A stretch of DNA of 64,000 nt from Salvelinus alpinus (GCF_045679555.1 NC_092091.1:77184461-77248460); one strand, 5' to 3'; positions 10,222 to 28,545 are shown, counted from the first letter of the stretch. Program-made: numbers and translations. The notes: generated by a model not told the origin, from the letters alone.

Positions 10222-13200
10222 AATACCATACTACCATACTACCATACTACCATAGACCATACTACCATACTACCATACTACCATAATACCATACTACCAT
10301 ACTACCATACTACCATACTACCATGCTACCATAGACCATACTACCATACTACCATACTACCATAGATCATACTACCATAGACCATACTACCATAGACCAT
10401 ACTACCATACTACCATACTACCATAATATCATACTACCATGCTACCATAGATCATACTACCATAGACCATACTACCATAGACCATACTACCATACTACCA
10501 TACTACCATAGATCATACTACCATACTACCATACTACCATAGACCATACTAACATAGACCATACTACCATAGACCATACTACCATACTACCATAGACCAT
10601 ACTACCATACTACCATACTACCATAGACCATACTACCATACTACCATACTACCATACTACCATACTACCATAGACCATACTACCATACTACCATACTACC
10701 ATAGACCATACTACCATAGACCATACTACCATAGACCATACTACCATACTACCATACTACCATAGACCATACTACCATACTACCATACTACCATAGACCA
10801 TACTACCATAGACCATACTACCATAGACCATACTACCATAGACCATACTACCATAGACCATACTACCATACTACCATACTACCATAGACCATACTACCAT
10901 ACTACCATACTACCATAGACCATACTACCATACTACCATACTACCATAGACCATACTACCATACTACCATACTACCATAGACCATACTACCATACTACCA
11001 TACTACCATACTGCCATAGACCATACTACCATACTACCATACTACCATAGACCATACTACCATACTACCATAGACCATACTACCATACTACCATACTACC
11101 ATAGACCATACTACCATACTACCATACTACCATAGACCATACTGCCATACTACCATACTAGCATAGACCATACTACCATACTACCATAGACCATACTACC
11201 ATACTACCATAGACCATACTACCATACTACCATACTACCATAGACCATACTACCATACTACCATACTACCATAGACCATACTACCATACTACCATAGACC
11301 ATACTACCATACTACCATACTACCATAGACCATACTACCATACTACCATACTACCATAGACCATACTACCATACTACCATACTACCATAGACCATACTAC
11401 CATACTACCATAGACCATACTACCATACTACCATAGACCATACTACCATACTACCATACTACCATAGACCATACTACCATACTACCATACTACCATACTA
11501 CCATAGACCATACTACCATACTACCATACTACCATAGACCATACTACCATACTACCATGGACCATACTACCATACTACCATAGCCCATACTACCATACTG
11601 CCATACTACCATAGACCATACCACCATACTACCATACTACCATACTACCATAGACCATACTACCATACTACCATACTACCATAGACCATACTACCATACT
11701 ACCATACTACCATAGACCATACTACCATACTACCATGGACCATACTACCATACTACCATAGCCCATACTACCATACTGCCATACTACCATAGACCATACT
11801 ACCATACTACCATACTACCATAGGCCATACTACCATACTACCATACTACCATAGACCATACTACCATACTACCATACTACCATAGACCATACTACCATAC
11901 TACCATACTACCATAGACTAAATTCCCAATCTGGCCCTCAACCATCACGGTCACCTAATAATCCCCAGTTTACAATTGGCTCTTTCATCCCCCTCCTCCC
12001 CCCTGTAACTATTCCCCAGGTCGTTGCTGCAAATGAGAACGTGTTCTCAGTCAACTTACCTGGTAAAATAACGGTAAAAAAAGAAAAAAAAGAAAAAGAA
12101 AATAGACCATACTACCATAGACCATACTACCATAGACCATACTACCATAGACCATACTACCATACTACCATAGACCATACTACCATACTACCATACTACC
12201 ATAGACCATACTACCATACTACCATAGACCATACTACCATACTACCATAGACCATACTACCATACTACCATAGACCATAATACCATACTACCATACTACC
12301 ATACTACCATACTACCATACTACCATGCTACCATAGACCATGATACCATACTACCATACTACCATACTACCATAGACCATACTACCATACTACCATAGAC
12401 CATACTACCATACTACCATACTACCATACTACCATGCTACCATAGACCATGATACCATACTACCATAATACCATACTACCATAGACCATACTACCATAAT
12501 ACCATACTACCATACTACCATAATACCATACTACCATACTACCATACTACCATACTACCATTGGCCATACTACCATACTACCATACTACCATACTACCAT
12601 ACTACCATAGTACCATACTACCATAGACCATACTGCCATACTACCATACTACCATACTACCATAGTACCATACTACCATAGACCATACTACCATACTACC
12701 ATAGACCATACTACCATACTACCATAGACCATACTACCATACTACCATAATACCATACTACCATACTACCATGCTACCATACTACCATACTACCATACTA
12801 CCATACTACCATACTACCATGCTACCATAATACCGTACTACCGTACTACCGTACTACCATACTACCATACTACCATACTACCATAGACCATACTACCATA
12901 ATACCATACTACCATACTACCATACTACCATACTACCATAGGCCATACTACCATACTACCATACTACCATGCTACCATGCTACCATACTACCATACTACC
13001 ATACTACCATACTACCATAGACCATACTACCATACTACCATACTACCATAGACCATACTACCATACTACCATGCTACCATGCTACCACGCTACCACACTA
13101 CCATACTACCATACTACCATACTACCATGCTACCATAGACCATACTACCATACTATCATACTACCATAGACCATACTACCATACTACCATACTACCATAC

Positions 13201-13325
13201 TACCATAGACCATACTACCATACTACCATGCTACCATGCTACCACGCTACCATACTACCATACTACCATACTACCATACTACCATACTACCATGCTACCA
13301 TAGACCATACTACCATAGACCATAT
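10222..13325. repeat. Satellite-like array of ACTACCAT (8 bp) and AGACCAT (7 bp) units
   Basis: About 3 kb consists of ACTACCAT units with AGACCAT interspersed, often after every two to four 8-mers. Rare variants are GCTACCAT, AATACCAT and GTACTACC. The array is interrupted at 11936-12107 by non-repeat DNA. It lies in the intergenic space between the divergent crystallin genes. Confidence 0.95.
11936..12107 (+). mobile_element. Retroelement-like 3' tail interrupting the satellite array
   Basis: The interruption contains AAATGAGAACGTGTTCTCAG, then TCAACTTACCTGGTAAAATA and an A-rich end with AAAAGAAAAA. A related tail (TTGTTCTTAACTGACTTG ... GTTAAATAAAGG) is at 14835-14893. It looks like an insertion with an A-rich 3' end, after which the array resumes. 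Confidence 0.6.
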
Positions 13326-13562
13326 GATTTTCAAACATGTATCTCCTTGTCCATAAGACACTTTTATTATCCATCAAATCTTACCAAATGAGATCCATCT
13401 ATCTCTATCTCTGCTCTCTCAACCAATCTCTTTCTTCAAACAGATGTTACCTATAAGCACTGATCTAGGATCAAATGTCCACACCCCAACACCAGTGTGT
13501 TGAGAAATCTGTGAATGTATTGTAATGTTTTTAAAATGTTATAAACTGCCGTAATTTTGTTG

Positions 13563-14430
13563 GACCCCAGGAAGAGTAGCTGCTGCCTTGGCAGGAACTA
13601 ATTGGGATCCATAATAAACCCCAGGAAGAGTAGATGCTGCCTTGGCAGGAACTCATTGGGATCCATAATAAACCCCAGGAAGAGTAGCTACTGCCTTGGC
13701 AGGAACTCATTGGGATCCATAATAAACCCCAGGAAGAGTAGCTACTGCCTTGGCAGGAACTAATGGGGATCCATAATAAACCCCAGGAAGAGTAGCTACT
13801 GCCTTGGCAGGAACTAATGGGGATCCATAATAAACCCCAGGAAGAGTAGCTGCTGCCTTGGCAGGAACTAATGGGGATCCATAATAAACCCCAGGAAGAG
13901 TAGCTGCTGCCTTGGCAGGATCTAATGGGGATCCATAATAAACCCCAGGAAGAGTAGCTGCTGCCTTGGCAGGAACTAATGGGGATCCATAATAAACCCC
14001 AGGAAGAGTAGCTGCTGCCTTGGCAGGAACTAATGGGGATCCATAATAAACCCCAGGAAGAGTAGCTACTGCCTTGGCAGGAACTAATGGGGATCCATAA
14101 TAAACCCCAGGAAGAGTAGCTGCTGCCTTGGCAGGATCTAATGGGGATCCATAATAAACCCCAGGAAGAGTAGCTACTGCCTTAGCAGGAACTCATTGGG
14201 ATCCATAATAAACCCCAGGAAGAGTAGCTGCTGCCTTGGCAGGAACTCATTGGGATCCATAATGAACCCCAGGAAGAGTAGCTGCTGCCTTGGCAGGAAC
14301 TCATTGGGATCCATAATGAACCCCAGGAAGAGTAGCTGCTGCCTTGGCAGGAACTCATTGGGATCCATAATGAACCCCAGGAAGAGTAGCTGCTGCCTTG
14401 GCAGGAACTCATTGGGATCCATAATAAATA
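13563..14430 (+). repeat. 54-bp minisatellite, about 16 copies, derived from a retroelement tail
   Basis: Each unit reads CCCCAGGAAGAGTAGCTGCT, GCCTTGGCAGGAACTAATGG, GGATCCATAATAAA, and the array ends in ATAATAAATACAATTACAAA. I recognise the unit as the 3' end of a widespread fish retroelement, so the array looks like a tandem expansion of one tail. Substitutions (AACTAAT/AACTCAT, GGGGAT/TGGGAT) form runs of like units. Confidence 0.9.
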
Positions 14431-14476
14431 CAATTACAAATACCAATCATAACCTTTAGCTCAGATCTAGGATTTG

Positions 14477-14600
14477 GGCCGGTATTCATAAAGCGTCTCA
14501 AGGTAGAGCTAATCTAGGATCAGTTTTTCCTGTTAGATCATAATAAATAAGATTAGGGGACCTGATCCTAGATCAGCACGCTTTATGAATATGGGCCCAG
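14477..14600. mobile_element. Palindromic repeat with GGGCC...TTCATAAAGCG arms
   Basis: GGGCCGGTATTCATAAAGCG at the left matches the complement of CGCTTTATGAATATGGGCCC at the right. Inside are inverted copies of the CTAGGATCAG motif. It is a foldback element without coding capacity. Confidence 0.75.
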
Positions 14601-14787
14601 GTTTCTGTAGGATACCCGGCATCCCAGTGGGAGTGAAACAGTAGAACCAAAGATGTATAAAACTGATGAGAAGGAATAAGGACTTCATATATAGTGTAGG
14701 AAATGACAGTGTTCCATGAAAACATGTTCCTGATAACAACAGCTCCAAAATGTTGTCCTATATTTATATTGTATTTTTAAAATATTT

Positions 14788-14893
14788 TTAATCCCAGGCC
14801 CCCGTCCCTGCAGGAGACCTTTTGCCTTTTGGTAGGCCGTCATTGTAAATAAGAATTTGTTCTTAACTGACTTGTCTAGTTAAATAAAGGTTC
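14788..14893 (+). mobile_element. Retroelement 3' tail
   Basis: The segment holds GGCCGTCATTGTAAATAAGA, TTGTTCTTAACTGACTTG and GTTAAATAAAGG, a tail common to salmonid interspersed repeats and related to the one interrupting the 8-bp array. Confidence 0.6.
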
Positions 14894-15019
14894 AATATGA
14901 TACATTTAAAAAACACAAAATCAATAACATTTAAAAACTTCACAGACAGACCTGTGCATCATAACAACACTTCAATCACCAACCACCATACATACCTCTG
15001 TATTCATGCAGTATTTACA

Positions 15020-15145
<126 letters not shown>

Positions 15146-15231
15146 ATGATGGGGGATTTCTATTCTTCCCTGGCTGTGAGCTCAGCGGGTTTCTCTCTGT
15201 CACTCTAATCCCCCCTCTCTGTGCGCCAGCA

Positions 15232-15310
15232 TATAAAAGGTCCGGGAGGGCCCTCTCCACTCACACACCGACCGCCTGAGCCCACTCCTGTACCCACACA
15301 CTGAGCAGAG
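15232..15310 (+). promoter_or_regulatory. Core promoter and noncoding exon 1 of the beta-B1 crystallin gene
   Basis: TATAAAA lies at 15232-15238. A start near 15262 gives a noncoding exon ending at 15310 (GAGCAGAG), followed by the strong donor GTAAGAGAC. The next acceptor (TTCCAG at 15967) lies five bases before the start codon. The TATA box and splice sites are visible; the start position is inferred. Confidence 0.75.
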
Positions 15311-15972
15311 GTAAGAGACGGCCACACAGAGATACAGAGAGATGGGGGATGAGGGGAAATGGGGGATGAGGGAGGGATAGATTAGGTATCTCAAACGTCA
15401 AATTCAAATACAGGTCACTCTAAATGGCATCATAGTAACTAGACAGAACACATAAATAACTTATTGTCCTTCACTGACGTTTTTTACCTGGTTCCACAGG
15501 GATTGTTTAATGAATGGTTCTTGTTATCTATAAGATCTGGTTGACTATTTTACATTGGAGATTCATTTACTTTTAAGTGGACATGCTTTGTACATTGGCA
15601 AAAAAAAAAAAAAAACTCTTAATTTCTCTTCTTACTGACGTTTGGATCATAAGGGAACTCGAGGAAACATTTTAAGTGGCCAGTAGCGGTCATGTGGTTA
15701 ATAAACCTCATCCAAGATGGCTACTCATATTTTTCTGTTCCGTTGATCAATTACAGGCTCTGCTAAGGAGCTAAGGAGTAAAGCAGGGGTCTACTGTCTA
15801 GAACACAGTAGGTTTGGGTAAAAGTTGTAGACTTCAATGGGATAAAGTGGTAAATGAGTTGTGTCTGTTTAAACAGCATTAAACTTAGCAGCAGTGTGTT
15901 GAACCCTGGTACCTTTCTTTACCTCCTTTGATTTCCTTCCCTCCGTCATCCCTCTGTTTTGTTCCAGTCATC

Positions 15973-20334
<4,362 letters not shown>

Positions 20335-20698
20335 GGGTCCCAGAGGGCGAGAAAGAGAGTGAGCGGAGGAGAGGCGGAGGAAGGGCACAGTAGAGGAGGA
20401 GGAGGGGGGAAGGCTAAAAGGGACAGGAAGAAAGCACCCTATCTATAGGAAGATAGAAAGCTCCCTCCATACCTCCATCCGACCCCTCATCCCCCCGGTG
20501 ATCCTCTCCGTGGTTAGATCATTTTTTTTTAGAGCGAGGGAGAGAGCGAGGGATGGAGGGAGGTAATTGTTTTTTCCCCTCTTGAGACGGCGCCCTCTAC
20601 CTGTTTGAGAGATGTAAGACTTGTGGCGTACAGCCGCCCTGATTGGACAGATGCGTCAACACCAAGAAACAACAATGGATTCTAAGACTATTGACGTA

Positions 20699-21128
20699 AA
20701 TAAACAGCGACAACAACTCACAGATCAACAAAGACCAGATGTGGTGGGTTGATAGGTAGATAGCTAGATATTCTCTCAATTTTTTTCTCTCTCTCTCCGT
20801 CTCTGTTATTTTCAGCCCCCTCCCTTCCCCTCTCTCTCTCTCTTTTTCCCCCTCGCATAATTCATTTTTCATCCAACCATCCTGTTTCTCTTCAAACCTA
20901 AATTCAGCCCAAAACGAGACGACTAGTGCTTCTCCTTTGACTCTGATCTATGGGGGTACGGATGTGTGTGTGTGGGTCTGTTGTCGTGGCTAGAAGAGGG
21001 AATGGGATCTAGGGTTCTAGACTTCTAGGGTTCTAGGATTCAAGGAAACGTGCTGCGTACCTCTGCCACAGTCACTGTAAACGCTTGTACTCAGACCCTG
21101 CACCCTCTTCTATCCTAACCCAAATAAA
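20699..21128 (+). terminator. Candidate poly(A) signals of the beta-B1 gene
   Basis: AATAAA occurs at 20699-20704 and at 21123-21128, 365 and 789 bp after the stop codon. The second is followed by a plausible cleavage region. Which is used cannot be told from sequence. Confidence 0.5.
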
Positions 21129-21368
21129 GAGACTAAACCTGACCTGATTTCACCTCGGATTCTTCATTTAATCATCTGTTTCTCTTGTGACGGTGATCGT
21201 GTGACAGAGAGGAGATCCAGCAACTCTTAGAGGACAAGTTAATAAGAAAGCTTCTGAACTGTTCAAAGCAAAACCAACGTGTTTCGTGTCTTGGACTTCA
21301 TCAGGCTTTTAGACAGAACAAATAATGAGCCTTTTATACATTGATTGTGTGATATCATGGCAGTAATA

Positions 21369-21468
21369 NNNNNNNNNNNNNNNNNNNNNNNNNNNNNNNN
21401 NNNNNNNNNNNNNNNNNNNNNNNNNNNNNNNNNNNNNNNNNNNNNNNNNNNNNNNNNNNNNNNNNNNN
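21369..21468. other. Assembly gap (100 N)
   Basis: Exactly 100 unknown bases, the usual placeholder for a gap of unknown size. It directly abuts the 42-bp array, so the array's left end and total length are unknown. Confidence 0.98.
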
Positions 21469-24400
21469 GCAGTGGAGGGGTTCTTCATATAACTACAGTC
21501 TAGTTAGAATACAGTGGAGGGGTTCTTCATATAACTACAGTCTAGTTAGAATACAGTGGAGGGGTTCTTCATATAACTACAGTCTAGTTAGAATACAGTG
21601 GAGGGGTTCTTCATATAACTACAGTCTAGTTAGAATACAGTGGAGGGGTTCTTCATATAGCTACAGTCTAGTTAGAATACAGTGGAGGGGTTCTTCATAT
21701 AACTACAGTCTAGTTAGAACACAGTGGAGGGGTTCTTCATATAACTACAGTCTAGTTAGAATACAGTGGAGGGGTTCTTCATATAACTACATTCTAGTTA
21801 GAATACAGTGGAGGGGTTCTTCATATAACTACAGTCTAGTTAGAATACAGTGGAGGGGTTCTTCATATAACTACAGTCTAGTTAGAATACAGTGGAGGGG
21901 TTCTTCATATAACTACAGTCTAGTTAGAATACAGTGGAGGGGTTCTTCATATAGCTACAGTCTAGTTAGAATACAGTGGAGGCGTTCTTCATATAACTAC
22001 AGTCTAGTTAGAATACAGTGGAGGGGTTCTTCATATAACTACAGTCTAGTTAGAATACAGTGGAGGGGTTCTTCATATAACTACAGTCTAGTTAGAATAC
22101 AGTGGAGGGGTTCTTCATATAACTACAGTCTAGTTAGAATACAGTGGAGGGGTTCTTCATATAACTACAGTCTAGTTAGAATACAGTGGAGGGGTTCTTC
22201 ATATAACTACAGTCTAGTTAGAATACAGTGGAGGGGTTCTTCATATAACTACAGTCTAGTTAGAATACAGTGGAGGGGTTCTTCATATAACTACAGTCTA
22301 GTTAGAACACAGTGGAGGGGTTCTTCATATAACTACAGTCTAGTTAGAATACAGTGGAGGGGTTCTTCATATAACTACATTCTAGTTAGAATACAGTGGA
22401 GGGGTTCTTCATATAACTACAGTCTAGTTAGAATACAGTGGAGGGGTTCTTCATATAGCTACAGTCTAGTTAGAATACAGTGGAGGGGTTCTTCATATAA
22501 CTACAGTCTAGTTAGAATACAGTGGAGGGGTTCTTCATATAACTACAGTCTAGTTAGAATACAGTGGAGGGGTTCTTCATATAACTACAGTCTAGTTAGA
22601 ATACAGTGGAGGGGTTCTTCATATAACTACAGTCTAGTTAGAATACAGTGGAGGGGTTCTTCATATAACTACAGTCTAGTTAGAATACAGTGGAGGGGTT
22701 CTTCATATAACTACAGTCTAGTTAGAATACAGTGGAGGGGTTCTTCATATAACTACAGTCTAGTTAGAACACAGTGGAGAGGTTCTTCATATAGCTACAG
22801 TCTAGTTAGAATACAGTGGAGGGGTTCTTCATATAACTACAGTCTAGTTAGAATACAGTGGAGGGGTTCTTCATATAACTACAGTCTAGTTAGAACACAG
22901 TGGAGAGGTTCTTCGTATAGCTACAGTCTAGTTAGAATACAGTGGAGGGGTTCTTCATATAACTACAGTCTAGTTAGAATACAGTGGAGGGGTTCTTCAT
23001 ATAACTACAGTCTAGTTAGAATACAGTGGAGGGGTTCTTCATATAACTACAGTCTAGTTAGAATACAGTGGAGGGGTTCTTCATATAACTACAGTCTAGT
23101 TAGAATACAGTGGAGGGGTTCTTCATATAACTACAGTCTAGTTAGAATACAGTGGAGGGGTTCTTCATATAACTACAGTCTAGTTAGAATACAGTGGAGG
23201 GGTTCTTCATATAACTACAGTCTAGTTAGAACACAGTGGAGGGGTTCTTCATATAACTACAGTCTAGTTAGAATACAGTGGAGGGGTTCTTCATATAACT
23301 ACAGTCTAGTTAGAATACAGTGGAGGGGTTCTTCATATAACTACAGTCTAGTTAGAATACAGTGGAGGGGTTCTTCATATAACTACAGTCTAGTTAGAAT
23401 ACAGTGGAGGGGTTCTTCATATAACTACAGTCTAGTTAGAACACAGTGGAGGGGTTCTTCATATAACTACAGTCTAGTTAGAATACAGTGGAGGGGTTTT
23501 TCATATAGCTACAGTCTAGTTAGAATACAGTGGAGGGGTTCTTCATATAACTACAGTCTAGTTAGAATACAGTGGAGGGGTTCTTCATATAACTACAGTC
23601 TAGTTAGAATACAGTGGAGGGGTTCTTCATATAACTACAGTCAAGTTAGAATACAGTGGAGGGGTTCTTCATATAGCTACAGTCTAGTTAGAACACAGTG
23701 GAGGGGTTCTTCATATAACTACAGTCTAGTTAGAATACAGTGGAGGGGTTCTTCATATAGCTACAGTCTAGTTAGAACACAGTGGAGGGGTTCTTCATAT
23801 AACTACAGTCTAGTTAGAATACAGTGGAGGGGTTCTTCATATAACTACAGTCTAGTTAGAACACAGTGGAGGGGTTCTTCATATAACTACAGTTTAGTTA
23901 GAATACAGTGGAGGGGTTCTTCATATAGCTACAGTCTAGTTAGAATACAGTGGAGGGTTCTTCATATAACTACAGTCTAGTTAGAACACAGTGGAGGGGT
24001 TCTTCATATAACTACAGTCTAGTTAGAACACAGTGGAGGGGTTCTTCATATAACTACAGTCTAGTTAGAATACAGTGGAGGGGTTCTTCATATAACTACA
24101 GTCTAGTTAGAACACAGTGGAGGGGTTCTTCATATAACTACAGTCTAGTTAGAACACAGTGGAGGGGTTCTACATATAACTACAGTCTAGATAGAATACA
24201 GTGGAGGGGTTCTTCATATAACTACAGTCTAGTTAGAACACAGTGGAGGGGTTCTTCATATAACTACAGTCTAGTTAGAATACAGTGGAGGGGTTCTTCA
24301 TATAACTACAGTCTAGTTAGAATACAGTGGAGGGGTTCTTCATATAACTACAGTCTAGTTAGAATACAGTGGAGGGGTTCTTCATATAACTACAGTCTAG

Positions 24401-27400
24401 TTAGAATACAGTGGAGGGGTTCTTCATATAACTACAGTCTAGTTAGAATACAGTGGAGGGGTTCTTCATATAACTACAGTCTAGTTAGAATACAGTGGAG
24501 GGGTTCTTCATATAGCTACAGTCTAGTTAGAACACAGTGGAGGGGTTCTTCATATAACTACAGTCTAGTTAGAATACAGTGGAGGGGTTCTTCATATAAC
24601 TACAGTCTAGTTAGAATACAGTGGAGGGGTTCTTCATATAACTACAGTCTAGTTAGAATACAGTGGAGGGGTTCTTCATATAACTACAGTCTAGTTAGAA
24701 CACAGTGGAGGGTTTCTTCATATAACTACAGTCTAGTTAGAATACAGTGGAGGGGTTCTTCATATAACTACAGTCTAGTTAGAATACAGTGGAGGGGTTC
24801 TTCATATAACTACAGTCTAGTTAGAATACAGTGGAGGGGTTCTTCATATAACTACAGTCTAGTTAGAATACAGTGGAGGGGTTCTACATATAACTACAGT
24901 CTAGTTAGAATACAGTGGAGGGGTTCTTCATATAACTACAGTCTAGTTAGAATACAGTGGAGGGGTTCTTCATATAACTACAGTCTAGTTAGAATACAGT
25001 GGAGGGGTTCTACATATAACTACAGTCTAGTTAGAATACAGTGGAGGGGTTCTACATATAACTACAGTCTAGTTAGAATAGCAGTGGAGGGGTTCTACAT
25101 ATAACTACAGTCTAGTTAGAATACAGTGGAGGGGTTCTACATATAACTACAGTCTAGTTAGAATACAGTGGAGGGGTTCTTCATATAACTACAGTCTAGT
25201 TAGAATACAGTGGAGGGGTTCTTCATATAACTACAGTCTAGTTAGAATACAGTGGAGGGGTTCTACATATAACTACAGTCTAGTTAGAATACAGTGGAGG
25301 GGTTCTTCATATAACTACAGTCTAGTTAGAATACAGTGGAGGGGTTCTTCATATAACTACAGTCTAGTTAGAATACAGTGGAGGGGTTCTTCATATAACT
25401 ATAGTCTAGTTAGAACACAGTGGGGGGTTCTTCATATAACTACAGTCTAGTTAGAATACAGTGGAGGGGTTCTTCATATAACTACAGTCTAGTTAGAACA
25501 CAGTGGAGGGGTTCTTCATATAACTACAGTCTAGTTAGAATACAGTGGAGGGGTTCTTCATATAACTACAGTCTAGTTAGAACACAGTGGAGGGGTTCTT
25601 CATATAGCTACAGTCTAGTTAGAACACAGTGGATTGGAGGGGTTCTTCATATAACTACAGTCTAGTTAGAATACAGTGGAGGGGTTCTTCATATAACTAC
25701 AGTCTAGTTAGAATACAGTGGAGGGGTTCTTCATATAACTACAGTCTAGTTAGAATACAGTGGAGGGGTTCTTCATATAACTACAGTCTAGTTAGAACAC
25801 AGTGGAGGGGTTCTTCATATAACTACAGTCTAGTTAGAATACAGTGGAGGGGTTCTTCATATAACTACAGTCTAGTTAGAACACAGTGGAGGGGTTCTTC
25901 ATATAACTACAGTCTAGTTAGAATACAGTGGAGGGGTTCTTCATATAACTACAGTCTAGTTAGAATACAGTGGAGGGGTTCTTCATATAGCTACAGTCTA
26001 GTTAGAACACAGTGGAGGGGTTCTTCATATAACTACAGTCTAGTTAGAATACAGTGGAGGGGTTCTTCATATAACTACAGTCTAGTTAGAATACAGTGGA
26101 GGGGTTCTTCATATAACTACAGTCTAGTTAGAATACAGTGGAGGGGTTCTACATATAACTACAGTCTAGTTAGAATACAGTGGAGGGGTTCTTCATATAA
26201 CTACAGTCTAGTTAGAATACAGTGGAGGGGTTCTTCATATAACTACAGTCTAGTTAGAATACAGTGGAGGGGTTCTTCATATAACTATAGTCTAGTTAGA
26301 ACACAGTGGGGGGTTCTTCATATAACTACAGTCTAGTTAGAATACAGTGGAGGGGTTCTTCATATAACTACAGTCTAGTTAGAACACAGTGGAGGGGTTC
26401 TTCATATAACTACAGTCTAGTTAGAATACAGTGGAGGGGTTCTTCATATAACTACAGTCTAGTTAGAACACAGTGGAGGGGTTCTTCATATAACTACAGT
26501 CTAGTTAGAACACAGTGGATGGGTTCTTCATATAACTACAGTCTAGTTAGAATACAGTGGAGGGGTTCTTCATATAACTACAGTCTAGTTAGAATACAGT
26601 GGAGGGGTTCTTCATATAACTACAGTCTAGTTAGAATACAGTGGAGGGGTTCTTCATATAACTACAGTCTAGTTAGAATACAGTGGAGGGGTTCTTCATA
26701 TAACTACAGTCTAGTTAGAACACAGTGGAGGGGTTCTTCATATAACTACAGTCTAGTTAGAACACAGTGGAGGGGTTCTTCATATAACTACAGTCTAGTT
26801 AGAATACAGTGGAGGGGTTCTTCATATAACTACAGTCTAGTTAGAATACAGTGGAGGGGTTCTTCATATAACTACAGTCTAGTTAGAATACAGTGGAGGG
26901 GTTCTTCATATAACTACAGTCTAGTTAGAATACAGTGGAGGGGTTCTTCATATAACTACAGTCTAGTTAGAACACAGTGGATGGGTTCTTCATATAACTA
27001 CAGTCTAGTTAGAACACAGTGGAGGGGTTCTTCATATAACTACAGTCTAGTTAGAATACAGTGGAGGGGTTCTTCATATAACTACAGTCTAGTTAGAACA
27101 CAGTGGAGGGGTTCTTCATATAACTACAGTCTAGTTAGAATACAGTGGAGGGGTTCTTCATATAACTACAGTCTAGTTAGAATACAGTGGAGGGGTTCTT
27201 CATATAACTACAGTCTAGTTAGAACACAGTGGAGGGGTTCTTCATATAACTACAGTCTAGTTAGAATACAGTGGAGGGGTTCTTCATATAACTACAGTCT
27301 AGTTAGAATACAGTGGAGGGGTTCTTCATATAACTACAGTCTAGTTAGAATACAGTGGAGGGGTTCTTCATATAACTACAGTCTAGTTAGAATACAGTGG

Positions 27401-28211
27401 AGGGGTTCTTCATATAACTACAGTCTAGTTAGAACACAGTGGAGGGGTTCTTCATATAACTACAGTCTAGTTAGAATACAGTGGAGGGGTTCTTCATATA
27501 ACTACAGTCTAGTTAGAATACAGTGGAGGGGTTCTTCATATAACTACAGTCTAGTTAGAACACAGTGGAGGGGTTCTTCATATAACTACAGTCTAGTTAG
27601 AATACAGTGGAGGGGTTCTTCATATAACTACAGTCTAGTTAGAATACAGTGGAGGGGTTCTTCATATAACTACAGTCTAGTTAGAATACAGTGGAGGGGT
27701 TCTTCATATAGCTACAGTCTAGTTAGAATACAGTGGAGGGGTTCTTCATATAACTACAGTCTAGTTAGAATACAGTGGAGGGGTTCTTCATATAACTACA
27801 GTCTAGTTAGAACACAGTGGAGGGGTTCTTCATATAACTACAGTCTAGTTAGAATACAGTGGAGGCGTTCTTCATATAACTACAGTCTAGTTAGAATACA
27901 GTGGAGGGGTTCTTCATATAGCTACAGTCTAGTTAGAACACAGTGGAGGGGTTCTTCATATAACTACAGTCTAGTTAGAATACAGTGGAGGGGTTCTTCA
28001 TATAACTACAGTCTAGTTAGAACACAGTGGAGGGGTTCTTCATATAACTACAGTCTAGTTAGAACACAGTGGAGGGGTTCTACATATAACTACAGTCTAG
28101 TTAGAATACAGAGGAGGGGTTCTTCATATAACTACAGTCTAGTTAGAACACAGTGGAGGGGTTCTTCATATAACTACAGTCTAGTTAGAATACAGTGGAG
28201 GGGTTCTTCAT
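21469..28211. repeat. 42-bp minisatellite, about 160 copies (6.7 kb)
   Basis: The unit is CAGTGGAGGGGTTCTTCATA, TAACTACAGTCTAGTTAGAA, TA. Variants are AATA/AACA, ATAACT/ATAGCT, TTCTTC/TTCTAC and rare GGGGT changes. Since 42 is 14 codons and one frame lacks stops, it reads as long plus-strand frames of WRGSSYNYSLVRIQ repeats. These have no credible start, no non-repeat domain, and frames that shift with small indels (25420, 25633, 26306). I treat it as noncoding. A higher-order duplication is described in the findings. Confidence 0.97.
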
Positions 28212-28264
28212 GAAAACGTTAACAGCTCACATGCTGTACCACCTGTGTTGGACTGACACAATAA

Positions 28265-28375
28265 CACAGACAAATATGTACTAGGCGGGTTATGAACCCC
28301 GGTCTGCCGCTGTAGAAACCAACGTGTAAACCATCAGACCAAGAGGAAATCCCTTGTTGACCAAGGGCCACAGAA
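28265..28375 (-). other. tRNA-like (SINE-type) fragment
   Basis: The minus strand holds TTGGTCTGATGGTTTA, like an A box, and GGGGTTCATAACCC, like a B box, about 40 bp apart. That spacing suits a polymerase III promoter of a tRNA-derived SINE. The stems are too poor for me to call a functional tRNA. Confidence 0.4.
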
Positions 28376-28461
28376 AATCACATGCAGGGCTTGCTACCTC
28401 CTCACGTTACCATGAACAATCATGACCGACTCATGTCCACTACACATACGCAGGTCAGAAA

Positions 28462-28545
28462 CGATCAAATCAAACTTTATTTGTAAAGTTATTTCTTTTA
28501 AAAAATGCAGTTCAAAGTGCTTAGCAAATAAAATAATAAACTGTG
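28462..28545 (-). mobile_element. L2-type LINE 3' end fragment
   Basis: ATCAAATCAAACTTTATTTG followed by CAGTTCAAAGTGCTTAGCAA is the inverted 3' terminus typical of fish L2 LINEs. Confidence 0.6.

Noticed and set aside
23950-28213. Plus-strand frames of up to 635 residues made of WRGSSYNYSLVRIQ repeats
   Set aside because: They arise because the 42-bp unit is a multiple of three without stops. There is no unique sequence, no splice context, and the frame jumps with small indels.
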